Below are positions 45,600 to 57,732 of a stretch of DNA of 64,000 nt, in pieces (within the stretch, counting starts at the first letter, position 1; the number at the start of each line of letters is the position of its first letter). The stretch is from Elysia chlorotica (Eukaryota; Mollusca; Gastropoda; Plakobranchidae). The stretch is taken from positions 758,305 to 822,304 of the forward strand of contig RQTK01000047.1 of NCBI GenBank assembly GCA_003991915.1, written 5' to 3'. Below the pieces are notes generated by a model, which saw only the letters and a list, made by a program, of their open reading frames with translations, did not search any database and had not been told where the DNA came from. The translations under genes and the position numbers were made by a program.

Positions 45600-45740
45600 A
45601 TTGTGTGTGTGTGTGTGTGGCACACACATACACACACCCACACATATATATATATATTAGATAGATAGATAGATAGACAGATAGATGGATAGAGCAAGAG
45701 AAAGAGAGAGGGGAGAGAAGAGGGGGGGGGAGAGGGAGAC
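45600..45740. repeat. compound microsatellite (TG, CA, TA, GATA, GA)
   Basis: Consecutive blocks: (TG) 45602-45620, (CA) 45621-45646, (TA) 45645-45658, (GATA) 45659-45692, and GA/G-rich 45693-45738. Confidence 0.95.
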
Positions 45741-46956
45741 ATATAGACGCAAATACCAGTGTTGACTCATTCGTCCACATGTAGACAGAAGACAAATCGG
45801 AAAAGACTGTGTCGTGATTGTAAACCCTTGTCTCTCATAATTTTTCTTCAATCTTCGGTAAAAAAAAGTCATAACAATGATCAATCTTGGCATATATCAC
45901 GCATGCTGCTGAAATGTATGAAAACATTATTTGAAAACAAAACACTGCATTTATTATCCAAGAACGCAACAAAGTCTCGGAACGATACATGGACCCCACG
46001 CTCTGTGCGTGGGTATCTGTTCATCGACTTATCAAAATATTTCACATGCCATAAGCGTGTACGGCTCATTTAACAACGTGTTATTTTAATAAACACGAAG
46101 AAAAATGCATGTCATGTTATCATAACACCCTCACCCCATCAAAAAGGAATAAAAATTAATATATTATCAAAAATATTGTACAGACTCGTAATGAAACTAA
46201 GAACGGTTGAAATTCGATGCAATTGCCAAAAAAAATAAAAGTAAAAGTAAACCGTCAAAAATGTAATAAGTGGGTATGATTTTGCCGGTAAACGTTCCAC
46301 CCACCACCATTTTCTCACCGCCCCCCCCCCCCCTTGTGTATTTTAGCCTGAACCTTTCCTGTGTTCAGTTGCGGACATTTTTCTAGAACTTACATGTCTA
46401 TCGAATACGCTATCGCAAACACATTCCATTCCATTATATTCTCACTCTAAGTCTCAAAAAGTGTTATCGTGCCACAAAAGTATCGACCCACACATCTGTG
46501 ATTATCTCAACCTATTTGTTTCCATTTATCAATTTCTCCGAGCATCTGTGTTGTACTTGGCATCTACTTTTACCACGCCCTTCTATATGTATATCCTTCA
46601 CTCTATGTATTCGGTTTTATCGGGTTTTCTCAATGCTGGTTGAAAAGGTAAAGGAAATGTAGGCCTACTTATATAAACACCATGTTGTGAATAATGACAC
46701 GAGTAACTTCCATACTTTTCATATTAAATGTAGTATAATAAAGTTACATCATTTATTTTAGTCAATATTATCTCAAGAAGCTGGTCAGAATAGAAATTAG
46801 TGGACTCTGCCATATAATCATAACTTGTTCTTTTCTTAGTCCTTTCGAAGATGGGAATACCCGCTGTTAACATTATTATTGTTTATTGTTTTATTTTATC
46901 TAAAAATAGGAGACGAGTTTTCCAGGCTCGAGAACCTATCCCATGACCATCTAGGG
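45741..46956. other. unassigned
   Basis: Contains a poly-C run at about 46320-46333. No gene recognised. Confidence 0.35.
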
Positions 46957-47063
46957 GCGGCTAGCACAACCTCGCAGTAGCTTACGACTTGCGGTAAGCC
47001 CTCTTACCAAGATAAGTATTATTACGGCGAGTTGTAAGCTACTGCGACGTTGTACTTACGGCC
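46957..47063. mobile_element. short hairpin element, copy 1
   Basis: 'acaacctcgcagtagcttacgac' at 46966-46988 pairs with 'gttgtaagctactgcgacgttgt' at 47031-47053, around a short loop. The outer end is 'tacttacggcc'. It shares arms with the hairpin at 54984-55088. Confidence 0.7.
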
Positions 47064-47608
47064 TTAGATCTGTGGGGGATTGCGTGGCCCAAACTGCCCC
47101 CTTGTGTTTCCTAATGTATTGCTTTTGTCCATATCTGAGCAGAGAATTCACCTGTTGTGATTTGTTCCTATTAGAAATATTAACCAAGGATTTCGCTAAC
47201 TCCACCGTGAACTTCGTTGACGCGTTTCCGCTATCGTATATCTCCTATCACATGCCGTTTTTTAAAGAAGGTTTAAAAAATACATAATTACGCATATCGC
47301 AAATAAAAGGAAAAGTATTAAAAATGGAACAATTCGAGAACTAAGTCCGACTTAGTGTCAAGAGATACGTTTCTTTTCAGATACCAGCACTAAGACTGAG
47401 ACTTACATTCTGAACTCCAGGATTTCGATCTGTTTGACTATCTGTTTTCATTAGAAGAGTTGCCGTTGCCATGTTCCCCTCACCATGCAACCCACAGGGC
47501 CGGGGGATCACATATCGCAGACCAATCTCTTCCCGCGGCTCGGGCCTGTCCGACGGGTGCGTCTGCTGCACGTCAATCCTTTACAGCCCCACAGACAGCC
47601 GGCTTCAG

Positions 47609-48090
47609 GAAACAAAAAACAAAAAACAAACAACAAAAAACAAACAAACAACAAAACAAACAAATAAAAAATAAAAACAGCAACAAATAAAAACTAAAAA
47701 CAGCAACAATAACAACAAAAAACAGCAACAAAAAACAATCAACAACAACAGCAGCAATAAAAAACAAAAAACAAAAACAACAAAAACAACCCCACCCACC
47801 CAAAAAATAACCCAACAACAAAAAGGAAAAAAAAAAAACAAAAAAACAACCAACAAACAACCATTCAAACAAAAAAAAAAAAAATCCATTCATCCCAAAA
47901 AAACAACAACAAACCCAACAACAACCAAGAACTACACCAAATAAAAATGGAACATCAATAAAAAAAAACAAAACAACAAAAACTAAAAGAATAATGTGAA
48001 CATAAATCGAAAAAACCTCCACCAAAACACCCCCGAAAGAAAAACAAAAACAAAACAAAAACAACAAGAAACCAAATCGTATATCAATAA
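47609..48090. repeat. A/C-only low-complexity tract
   Basis: Nearly 480 bp of CAA, CAAA and AAAAC permutations with very little G or T on the plus strand. All frames across it (up to 174 residues, Phe/Leu/Cys or Asn/Lys/Gln-rich) are by-products. Confidence 0.92.
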
Positions 48091-49160
48091 AAGCCAAGAA
48101 ATGACAAACAAAACTTCATATTTTCCTAAAATTTCACCGTTTCTCTTAATGAAAAAAAAAGTAGAAAAAAAACCCGACAAAAACAACAACATAAAAACCA
48201 ACATACAAGCATAACGCCGAACAAAAAATGAAAGGAGCGGTCATTTTCTAAATACTTTTTCTGTAGTTCTCATCACCTCAAGTCATAAAAATTACCATTT
48301 AACTTACAATAACACAATCATACGATAATATAAAATAATGTAAGATAAACTCTATTCATCCACTTTGGAAATTGGTTCTGATCATAGATGGATTAATTTT
48401 ACATATAAATTACCTTAAATCAAAAGTACATATATGTTTGTCTCTAACTTACACATACACAGATTGCACTGGCAAACACACCAAAATATTCTTAGTATCA
48501 TATCATCGAAAATGTAAAGTACAATGTATTATAGTCAAATAGTTATTTATCTTACAAACCATAGATTACACAGTGCATCCCGACTGCGGTAGTCTTCTTG
48601 AAGTTTCTACCATCAAAGATTTGCAATATCTTTCTGTTCTTGTCTTAATAGTTAATATTTCCTTCTCCTCCCCGATGTTACATACTCAGTGAATAATGCG
48701 TGGCTTTGGTCATTTAATATATGTTTAGCCTTGACAAAGAGCTTCTTTCATAGAGTGCATCTACAGATGTCAAATCCTTTCCGACAACTTTTCTTTCAGC
48801 TTAGGGTATTAATTTATCAATACGCGAACTGTCCCCATTAGTTATACTGCCACCTCAACAATTTATTCCAAAAAACATTGCACTTTGAATGAATGAATTG
48901 TAAAGCGTATGCAAACCTTTTTTTTATACATTAAATTTGTTCAATTTCTTAATGAACAGCCTTCTATTTAAGAACAGCCTCATATACTTTGTAAAATGAA
49001 AACACTCTAGCTCAAAGTTATACAGTTTAATCTTTTTGAGTAATACATGTCAGTAAAACCCAAGAAATATCATCAATCAATATTATTATAATTATTTCGG
49101 AAATACACAATAACAATAGGGCACTCACATAACTAACTAAGATTAAATTTCATAAAGCAT
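48091..49160. other. unassigned
   Basis: AT-rich. No gene recognised. Confidence 0.35.
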
Positions 49161-49234
49161 CCATTTAATAAAGTTGGTTTTGATATCAAGTAGCTTCCAT
49201 TTAATAAAGTTGGTTTTGATATCAAGAAGCTTCC
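49161..49234 (+). repeat. tandem duplication of a 37-bp unit
   Basis: 49161-49197 and 49198-49234 are identical except one base (tagctt/aagctt). Each starts ccatttaataaag. Confidence 0.93.
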
Positions 49235-49738
49235 ACTAATGTTAGGATTATCACTGAGGTCTTTTGAAATTGACATTATAAAATTATTGTCTGTTTTTCT
49301 CAGGGAGGAGGGGTATTAACATCCCAAAACAACCATGCCATATTTTTAGATTAATGCTTTCGAATTTCTCGAGTTCTGCAAGGATTACAGCCGACCAATA
49401 CAACATCAGGATGCACTACGGTGAATGTACAAGAAAGTAGCAGCGCAGTGATACACGGACTTGGAGCTATAAAGACCTAGTTTTGTCCCTTTTTCCCTTT
49501 CACAAGTCTCACCAGACGCTTCCATCTGATGCTTTTTTAGGATTATTGCGGCTGAGACAGGAATAACTTGTGGTTTCATTTCAAGAAAGCAGCTTCCTTT
49601 TAGAAATTTTAAAACTCGCCTCTCCAACTCAATGTATTTCAAACAAGGAGAAATACTTTGGGATTAGATTGAACGCAGCGAAAGAGATAAGAAGAGAAGC
49701 GGAAGAAATAAGATAGTGAGTTAGTAAGAAAAAGAAAG

Positions 49739-49739
<1 letters not shown>

Positions 49740-49786
<47 letters not shown>

Positions 49787-49812
49787 GAGATAGATAGAGA
49801 GAGAGAGAGTCT
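49740..49812 (+). repeat. (GA)n microsatellite
   Basis: About 20 GA units, then GATA and GA blocks. Confidence 0.95.
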
Positions 49813-50041
49813 CGCAAAAAAGTTAGGATGGACGGGAAACGAGGATGCAGATAAAATGAATAGGGGAAATAGATACACAGAGACGGTGAAAGAAAAGAAA
49901 AGGCAAAGGATGGATTAAATATTATAGATGGCTAGATAGAGGAAAATCACATGACAATGATGAGAAAAGAGAGGGACCCCAGGAGACGTTTGGCACTCAA
50001 ATTTCGAACTTAAAATTAACATTGGCATTTTATTTTATCTC

Positions 50042-50068
50042 GCTCTTTTTTTTTTTTTTTTTTTTTTA
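50042..50068. repeat. poly-T tract
   Basis: About 21 consecutive T. Confidence 0.95.
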
Positions 50069-50233
50069 AACATCCGCAACGTGATGTCTTGTTCCAACCG
50101 AGATCCTTTGCTTCTACAACGGTTTATACTTTTTTGATGCACCTGAACTTACTTAAGCAAAACGATATCAGGGATGCAATCTAGTACTATGTGAGAGGAA
50201 TTTTAAAAACTCATGGCCCTTTTTACATTTTAG

Positions 50234-50380
50234 AACGGACGATACAGAGAAAGATAGAGAGGGGGAGAGAGATAGAGAGAGAGAGACAAAGACAGAGAGG
50301 GAGAGACAGAAAGTCAGAGAGATAGAAAAACAGAGGAACAACAAAAAAAGAAGCAGAGAGAGTTAGAGAGAGATTGAAGT
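50234..50380 (+). repeat. degenerate GA-rich tract
   Basis: Imperfect GAGA, GATA and GACA repeats. Confidence 0.85.
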
Positions 50381-51323
50381 TGGGAACAATATTATTAAGC
50401 AAAAGAGTTAGGAAAAAAAGGAAAGCGAAATAAATGCAAAACAATTAGATAGATATATAAACAAAGAGGTAAAAAGAAAAAGACAAAGGGTTATAACATA
50501 GATAGGTATAGACAGAAGCAACACTGATTGTATAATTTGCATTATTAAGTTAAAATGCAGAAAACAACATTACAAAATCTAATAGTTAAAGTTATTTACT
50601 CTCAAGTGTAGTTAAAATCTGATTAGGGTGCTTTCCAACAGAGGCTCACTATATGATCCGGAAATAAAAAAGAAGCCAACTGTAGACACATTTGAAGGAA
50701 AATAAAGCCATGTTTAGTTTATTAGAAACAGGATTATACAGAAGTAATTCACACGGGCTTCAGATAGAATTCAAAATAGAAATGTTGGTTGTAGGGAGTC
50801 GGATGCAAAAAGGTGTTATTGTAGATATTTAAATGAATTAAACCATAATATATGTGAATCATAAATAAATTAAAAAAAAACTACAACTATAAAAATCCAG
50901 GTAGGTATTCATAATTCATAAACATAATTATCATGTCCACACCCATTATTCAAAATTGGAAGTGACACTTGACTTATGAAGGCCCTTGCTTTGAGATGTC
51001 GTCGATTAGACTACTCTGACTGGGCTCATCTGTAATTGCCGCCATTGTTTTTTTTCTATCTCCCCTGTTCATGTACATGTATTAAGGAGGTGAGATGTTT
51101 AAACAAAGAAATAAAAGGAAATGCAGCAATCATTATAATTGTCTATTTACGGCCGTACATAGTGTTGAACGGGTAGTGGCTTGTTATGACAGAGAACAAT
51201 GTAGACGTTAAAATTTAACCAGGTTTCTGAAGATCTTTTCCTTTAAAATTACCAGAACTTTGCGAATCAATAATATTTTTTATGAACATACAATGAAATA
51301 AAAACAAAAACAAAAACAAACAA

Positions 51324-51355
<32 letters not shown>

Positions 51356-51392
51356 AACAAAAAAAAAGACACCCCCAAAACAACCAACAAAC
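50381..51392. other. unassigned
   Basis: AT-rich, with a (CAA)n and A-rich patch at 51300-51370. No gene recognised. Confidence 0.35.
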
Positions 51393-51845
51393 TTTCACAG
51401 AAATTTCCGAAAAGCGTCTGTAAAAACAAAAAACCTTGTGCATTCTTTTACCATACATCACCCTATGTACATAAACAATAACAATCTTCAACTTTGAATC
51501 CCAAAGTACTAGGAAACAAGTTTAACAGACATGCGTGTGGCAAAGGAATGCAAACATTGCCATTATCAATTCACAAACACGACAACATTCAATTAGCTAC
51601 ATCAACACCAAAGACGTTACGCTCACAAATTTCGAGGAAGAAGTTGCAGCCGTCTAGAATCCTTCCCCTAGGCATGAAGATTTATCGCTAGTCGTTTACG
51701 TTTTCGACCCTTTGAACGTAGACCTAACCTAGATCTAAATGCGCTTAAAATGAGTTTTTATTCTTGGCTCTGGCGGAGAAATGTGATTCGAAATTTATTG
51801 CTACGGGGATAATTCTACAGACGCTTTTCGGAAATTTCTGTGAAT
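51393..51845. repeat. 453-bp segment bounded by 29-bp inverted repeats
   Basis: 'ttcacagaaatttccgaaaa' plus gcgtctgta at 51393-51421 is inverted exactly at 51817-51845. An A/C-rich tract lies outside the left end and a poly-T tract outside the right end, so the flanks are partly complementary too. It is either a small foldback element or a MITE-like insertion. No domain was recognised in the 65-residue frame inside. Confidence 0.75.
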
Positions 51846-51868
51846 TTTTTTTTTTTTTTTTTTTTTTC
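51846..51868. repeat. poly-T tract
   Basis: About 23 T directly after the right inverted repeat. Confidence 0.95.
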
Positions 51869-52790
51869 AAATTCTGTTTTTCTTTATTTATTAAAATCAT
51901 TTCAAATATCGAATATGCCAAACATGTTTGCAGCACGTGTTATATTTTTCTGAATTTCTTTCCTTCAATCATATCTCCATGTCTGTCTTAGTTAGTCTGT
52001 CTGTCTGAGTCTGTCTCTAATTTTGTCTGCTCTTTTTTAAATCACCGCCTGTCTTTATATTGTCTGTCTTTACAACCTAGATATATAACTAAATCATGTT
52101 TAAATGTTTAGTAACAATATGTGGATTGGTGACCCAAACTACGCATAATTTTTTTTTCTGTGAAGATGTACACGTTAAAGCCATTAAAAATGTAAATTTA
52201 GTACACAATGCAGCAAGTTTTTATGAAAAAATCCTTAATTCCTAGAGAAGTTCAACGTACTTCATTTTTTCACTCGTGAGCGGCACACAAGGTCACAGTT
52301 ACATAGTATCTTTTTACCCCAACCAAAGCATTGCTGCGTATAATAGAAACGTGCTTTTAACGGTGCATGCTTTTAACGTAAATATATTTCCCGATGACAT
52401 TCAAAAGAAGAAACAAATTATTAACTAATGTACATCACCAATATCAATTTCTAAACACATAACTTGTAGTTATAAACATAATTTACTTTTAGATGTTCAC
52501 ATGCGTTTTGCACCGTGTCTTTAGTCAAAACAACAACAACAACAACAACAAAACCCACCCCAAAAGCCCTCTAAATGAGGCACACCATTCACAACCATGC
52601 GATGTTTGTATTAAGTACCATGGATTAAACACTAAAACCCATTTTGACTGGTTTCAGGTGCTAGTTAAAAACAATAAACACAAATTCTCCGCCTAAAACA
52701 CAACTCGTCAGGTTGTATCCAGGTAGGACCCCCCACCCTTTAACAAAAGAAGCTTTGCAACAACCAGGCTTAACGCAAGACGAACACTAT
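51869..52790. other. unassigned
   Basis: AT-rich, with a (CAA)n run at about 52508-52530. No gene recognised. Confidence 0.35.
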
Positions 52791-52799
52791 AGGTAAGGG

Positions 52800-52946
52800 A
52801 ATCTGCGCCGGCAGCCAATCATAGCTCTATCCTAGCTTTACATAGCCAATGAGCGGTCAGGAAACCTCATGCCTAAGAGTCGTGGTTATCTCGTTATTGT
52901 CGCTTGGATCGCAAAACTTATGGTGAGTCAAACTGAGGGGCGGGGA
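52800..52946 (+). promoter_or_regulatory. possible promoter and first-exon end
   Basis: Two CCAAT boxes (agccaatcata at about 52813 and agccaatgagcgg at about 52844) lie in locally GC-richer DNA. A consensus donor follows directly after an ATG (cttATG|gtgagt at 52920-52928), then a GC box (aggggcggggagg at about 52936). The layout resembles a promoter with a short first exon, but no downstream exon was found. Low confidence. Confidence 0.25.
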
Positions 52947-52949
52947 GGA

Positions 52950-54230
52950 AAACTGAACCTCCCATCCTGTAGATAAAGGAAGTTTCAGATAGACGACAGG
53001 TATCGCTAGAACAAGGGTCACCTGTGGTTATCTTTCAAAACCAGCAGAACCAAGGCTGGTTTACTTTCATTAGCCTGCTGATGATCTTAGACCCTGCTGC
53101 GAGCAGTCGGGATATGATATCAGCCAGGGTAACGGAGGGCCTCCAGCGTTTTTATGAAATTTAAGAAATGTACACAGCATTGAAAAACTTTCTAAGATTA
53201 TCGGGATTTCACTTATTTCCCATCACCTCGCACACTTGATCTGAGTATTGCCATGCCATTGTGCTAGCACGTCTTTGCATTGATCTGTTCACCTTCCATT
53301 TCGATTTAAGAATAAACAAATACCAAAGCTTGCACCTTTTTTAAATCTTTAAAATTTTTTAAAAAGTAGTGCGCACACCAGGCAGGCCTAGAATCATGCG
53401 ATGTAAAAGTTAACTTCTCCAAGTTTAGCACTGATTTATCCACACTCACAACACGTTATCTTCAGAGAATTAATCTACAGCAGTAAGACCTTACAAGGTT
53501 GACAGGGTTTTCCTGAGGAAGAAGAGAAGCAAGTGTCTTCATTATACACATAGTGATGTATAGACTTTTCTCGATATTTTATTTTAATGATTATTGGAAA
53601 GTTGATGTTTCATAAACTTGTGATACGCGGTCAGTGATATCACTATAAAACTAAATACACAATGTACATGTATTTCAAAATCGTTACTATTATACTACAC
53701 GACACGTTCCACGAGAAAAAGAGATATTTATCTTTCCCATAACCATTAACACAATAGACCAACAAAATTGAAAGCTCGAAAAAAAAAGAAAAAAGACAAA
53801 AGGAAAGAATGCAAAACGTCGTAATTAGTTATATCAAAATCAAAGCAGAACAGTTTAAGACCAAAAATAGAAATTAATATTGAGGCACTAAATTTTTTGC
53901 GGTGTATGATTGTAAGCCATTACCGGCAATCAACAGTGTACAGAATTTTTGGCATAACAGATAAAATCACTAGAGAATAATTTAAATGTAAAATAAAATT
54001 TAAAAAATGCTGAAAAAGAAGCAATTACACTGAAACAAAAGTCAAAACTAAATAAAACCTAAAACGACAACAATAGAATAAAAAACAAAACAAAGCAAAG
54101 TGACAAAAACATTAGGAACCCCCCCCCCCCCCAACAAAATACAACAAAATCACAAAATCACAAACGAGAAAATAAAGAAGATAAGACAAATTAACCGATT
54201 AGCCAAAGGGGATGCAGGCGAATAGTTTTT
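52950..54230. other. unassigned
   Basis: Mixed then AT-rich, with a poly-C run at about 54120-54132. No gene recognised. Confidence 0.35.
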
Positions 54231-54325
54231 TTTTACACTATACTGAGGGACCAAGTTGACTCGAGCGGGGATCGAACTGAGGACCTCCCATTTCATATCC
54301 GTGCGATCTACCGTTGAAGAAGCAG
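54225..54325 (-). mobile_element. tRNA-derived SINE-like fragment
   Basis: The minus strand has AACGGTAGATCGCACGG followed by CTCAGTTCGATCCCCGC (complement of about 54266-54282), that is box A and box B at tRNA spacing. TGGTCCCTCAGTATAGTGT and a short A run follow. The parent tRNA and family are not identified. An intact tRNA gene is unlikely because no acceptor-stem pairing was seen. Confidence 0.45.
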
Positions 54326-54329
54326 TAGT

Positions 54330-54983
54330 AAGAGTAGCAGAAATACCAGTAATAGGCATACATGTACTAGATACATGATTTTGATAGTAGTATTAATACT
54401 TGTGGTTGAAACAGAGTTAAGATAGGCGATAGTATTATCATTAGTCAGTCTTATAAATGCATGCCTGTGACGGAATTAAGAATAAATGGCTGGCAAGGCA
54501 AGGGTTAATTTACACCATGTATAAAAATCGTCTATGCGCTCCATCATAATCAACCAGTGTTCGAATATAATTAATACAAATCTAAATACGAGAACGTTCG
54601 TTTGCCAATTTTTGTGTAAGGACTTTTGTGAGGCCAAAAATAATAAATAAGAAAATAAATTATTTAACCAGGAACCTGTAATAATCCACAAACGTGAAAA
54701 GCTTTGAGGTTATTAATATACCTTTTGGTGGAACTGACGGATATTAATAAAACCTTTTTTATGATAGACCAGCTGTAATGTTTTCTGAGACAGACGGATC
54801 AGTCTGGTTAGGAAGACATTTCCGTGGCAAGAATATGACATATCGGAAAATCTAGAAGAGTAGGGTGATTGACTTATTCTGTTTTAGTTGAATGCAACGT
54901 TTATTCAGATTGAACGATTTTCTGTAAGGCGTAATGGGGTTATCTTGTTTATGTTAAGCAATGATTAATAAACGGACTTTAGT
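54330..54983. other. unassigned
   Basis: AT-rich, no gene recognised. Confidence 0.35.
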
Positions 54984-55088
54984 GGGCTTAAGTACAACGA
55001 CGCGGTAGCTTAGTCCACGTCGTAAGCCTTCTGATTGGAATATTTTTACGATGAGTAGAAAGCTACCGTAACGTTGTACTTACGGCTC
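54984..55088. mobile_element. short hairpin element, copy 2
   Basis: 'taagtacaacgacgcggtag' at about 54989-55008 pairs with 'ctaccgtaacgttgtactta' at about 55063-55082. Arms match those at 46957-47063, including the terminal GCCGTAAGTACAACG. Confidence 0.7.
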
Positions 55089-55582
55089 CAAGAATCTATT
55101 TATTGAGAAAGGCATACGCCTTACGCCGAAAAATCTATTTCTCTTACTTAATTGATACTACGCGGACTACAAAAAATTAGGTCAGTAATCAGATATTGAA
55201 CGAGAAGATTCGGATGTAAAGTAATAAATAATATGGGTTAATTGTATTTTAATGTAGTTTCACCATAATGTGTACGTTTTATTTCTTTCGTTTATTTTCT
55301 TGTAAGAAAGGATACGGGCATAAACATTAAAAAAATTTGAGAGACATAAAGGAAGGGGAGGAGAGGGAGAGTGATAGAGATATAATAGGAAGCAATAAAA
55401 ACAGTGAGTCATATAGACAGAAGGACCACCATAATAGGAACAGGAATAGTGACGAAGAGACACGCGCACACAGACACTTTACACACTCTTACACTGGAAG
55501 AATTGCAATAAGCTTACATACGTTTTATTCACAACAACATATAGGAACAAGTGGGAAAAAGATGCCTCAATTTATATACGTA
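55089..55582. other. unassigned
   Basis: AT-rich with a short GA-rich stretch near 55350-55380. No gene recognised. Confidence 0.35.
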
Positions 55583-56198
55583 CGAGGGCAGGCTGATAAA
55601 TAAGGGCCGTTTTTGAATAACTTTTTTATTTGAAGGACTACAGAAGCAAGTTACACATCAAATGAAAGCTTAGAGTCTCCCCTATCTGATGAACTATCAT
55701 TTTTCAACATAGTCACCATCGCGTTCAATACAGAGGCGCCAGCGTTGTACAAGTTTTCGCATGCCGAAAGACGTTGTCATCCAGCACGATAATGCTCGGC
55801 CACACACCAGTCGCCAAACCCAGTGCGCTTTGCAGCAGTTGGAACTTCCTACCATACCACATCCGAAATAAAGTCCAAATTTGGCCCCGTCTGACTTTTT
55901 ACTTATTTCCTTTGCTGAAGAAACAACTCAAAGGAAATCACTATGAAACCGATGCAGAAATTGAGGCGAATGTTCGCACTTGGTGCCGATCCCAGACACC
56001 AGAATTCTTCGCCGACGACATGCGAAAACTTGTACAACGCTGGCGCCTCTGTATTGAACGCGATGGTGACTATGTTGAAAAATGATAGTTCATCAGATAG
56101 GGGAGACTCTAAGCTTTCATTTGATGTGTAACTTGCTTCTGTAGTCCTTCAAATAAAAAAGTTATTAAAAAACGGCCCTTATTTATCAGCCTGCCTCG
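55583..56198 (+). mobile_element. mariner-derived foldback element with transposase remnant
   Basis: 616-bp element flanked by TA on both sides, with ends CGAGGGCAGGCTGATAA and its inverse. The arms are about 180 bp (55583-55763 and 56019-56198) and differ by only one substitution and one indel that I can see. The central part and right arm encode the C-terminal half of a mariner transposase. HDNARPH carries the second catalytic Asp (55788-55790), and NLAPSD carries the third (55893-55895) exactly 34 residues later, the mariner D34D spacing. Then come LLKKQLKGNHYETDAEI, FFADDMRKLVQRW and ERDGDYVEK with its stop. An in-frame TAA (55869) and a frameshift after APSD break it, and the N-terminal DNA-binding part is missing. 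The left arm is an inverted copy of the transposase 3' end. Confidence 0.9.
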
Positions 56199-57710
56199 TA
56201 TTTAAATTGAAAGAAAGGCAACACAATTGCATGCGACTGAATTGTAATCTTTTCTTTTTCTTGTAAACGGAATATAATACAAACAAAAACAAAAGAAGAA
56301 CCAATAAGCGTACGTATTAAAAATCATCTTCATATAAGAGGCTCTATAAATAGACACCTTAGTTGTAATTGTGAGATCAAACAGCGGCCTGCATGTCGAG
56401 ACTACTAAGGACTGTTGGGAAAGCAATCGAACTGACAGTGAGCACAGATAAAGATCGCAGAGCGGGCATTGGTCCCGCAATGGACTTGTCGATCGAGATG
56501 AGGTAAAGATAAGAGAATCGCAAGAGAATTGGATGGGGACTCTTAAAGCTACACTGCTCTTAACAGCAATACTTTAAGTATAAGTAGCATTGACGTTGCG
56601 ACTTCGGAGGGTAAAAAAAAACAAAAAACAAAGAAAAACCGAAACAATTCCGTCTCACAATACCGTAAGGAATTCTGCGACAATTATAAAAGGGACCATC
56701 TATACGTTTTGAATACCCCCTGTCTTAGCATGAAATATGACAACTAAAAACAAACAAATAACTCTTGTACCATAATGTACACTTGCATCCCCTTGTTTTC
56801 ATTTGTTAAGTTTCTAGTTTCGGTTGCAAATTCAATGTAGAAATCCGCTATGACGGTAATAAAAGTAACAAAAAATAATAGGGAAACGTCATATAAATTT
56901 AAAGTAAAAAAGACTTATCAGTTACAGAGTTGGTAAACGGTAAAATAATTATAACGGATGAATAATAAACAAATACTTTCTAAAGTTAGTTAACTACTAA
57001 TGCCAGTTCAGAGCCCACACATGAAAAAGTACACAAGACATTGAAAGAGGACACCACGCCTGGCAGTGAAAGCATGCCACGGACCGTTAAGGTGCCTCAA
57101 TAAATATTTAAAGGGCAGGTATACCTTGTGACATTCCTCTGATATTTATTAGTTAAACAAACAGACATACATGCACACATAAATAGATAGAGAGAAAGAG
57201 AGAGATAGATAGATAGAGAACGTTGAATATCTGTTAAATATGCTCTTTCATTCTATTATATCCTTTTCAAAATATACTCCACCTCAAAGCTTATAATTAA
57301 AAAAAGTAATTATCTGATTGTTTTCTATACTCTCTGGTTTGATTTACGGTAAAATTGATTAAGGCATGGACTCAGCAAATCTGTAGACATTATTTTACCT
57401 TACTTGAAAAACAAGTATAACTGATTTGTAACGTATACCGATTAATCATGAATTGGACAGCTAACAAGGACCGAAGTGCTTACTTTTCCATTCATTTAAG
57501 CTCTTATTTATATAGTTTTTATCATTGCTAACGGGAGGAAACAAATTCACACATTATTTCTATTTTAACACATTGACTTACTTACTCGACCATGCCTTAT
57601 GTAATCAAATAAGACACTTTTGCCCATTCGTTAGACGACGCTCGAACGCACGTCCATTAGCCCAGGAGGTCCACCCCCTCTCCATGCTCCCAGCCCCCCC
57701 CCCTTTATTT
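56199..57710. other. unassigned
   Basis: AT-rich, with a short GA/GATA tract at about 57187-57220. No gene recognised. Confidence 0.35.
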
Positions 57711-57732
57711 TTACACACACACACACACACAC
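57711..57732 (+). repeat. (AC)n microsatellite
   Basis: About 10 AC units, with further ACAC-rich sequence to 57765. Confidence 0.93.

Noticed and set aside
47460..48214. Frames of 60-174 residues on both strands
   Set aside because: Low-complexity A/C-only tract; no domain or splice signals.
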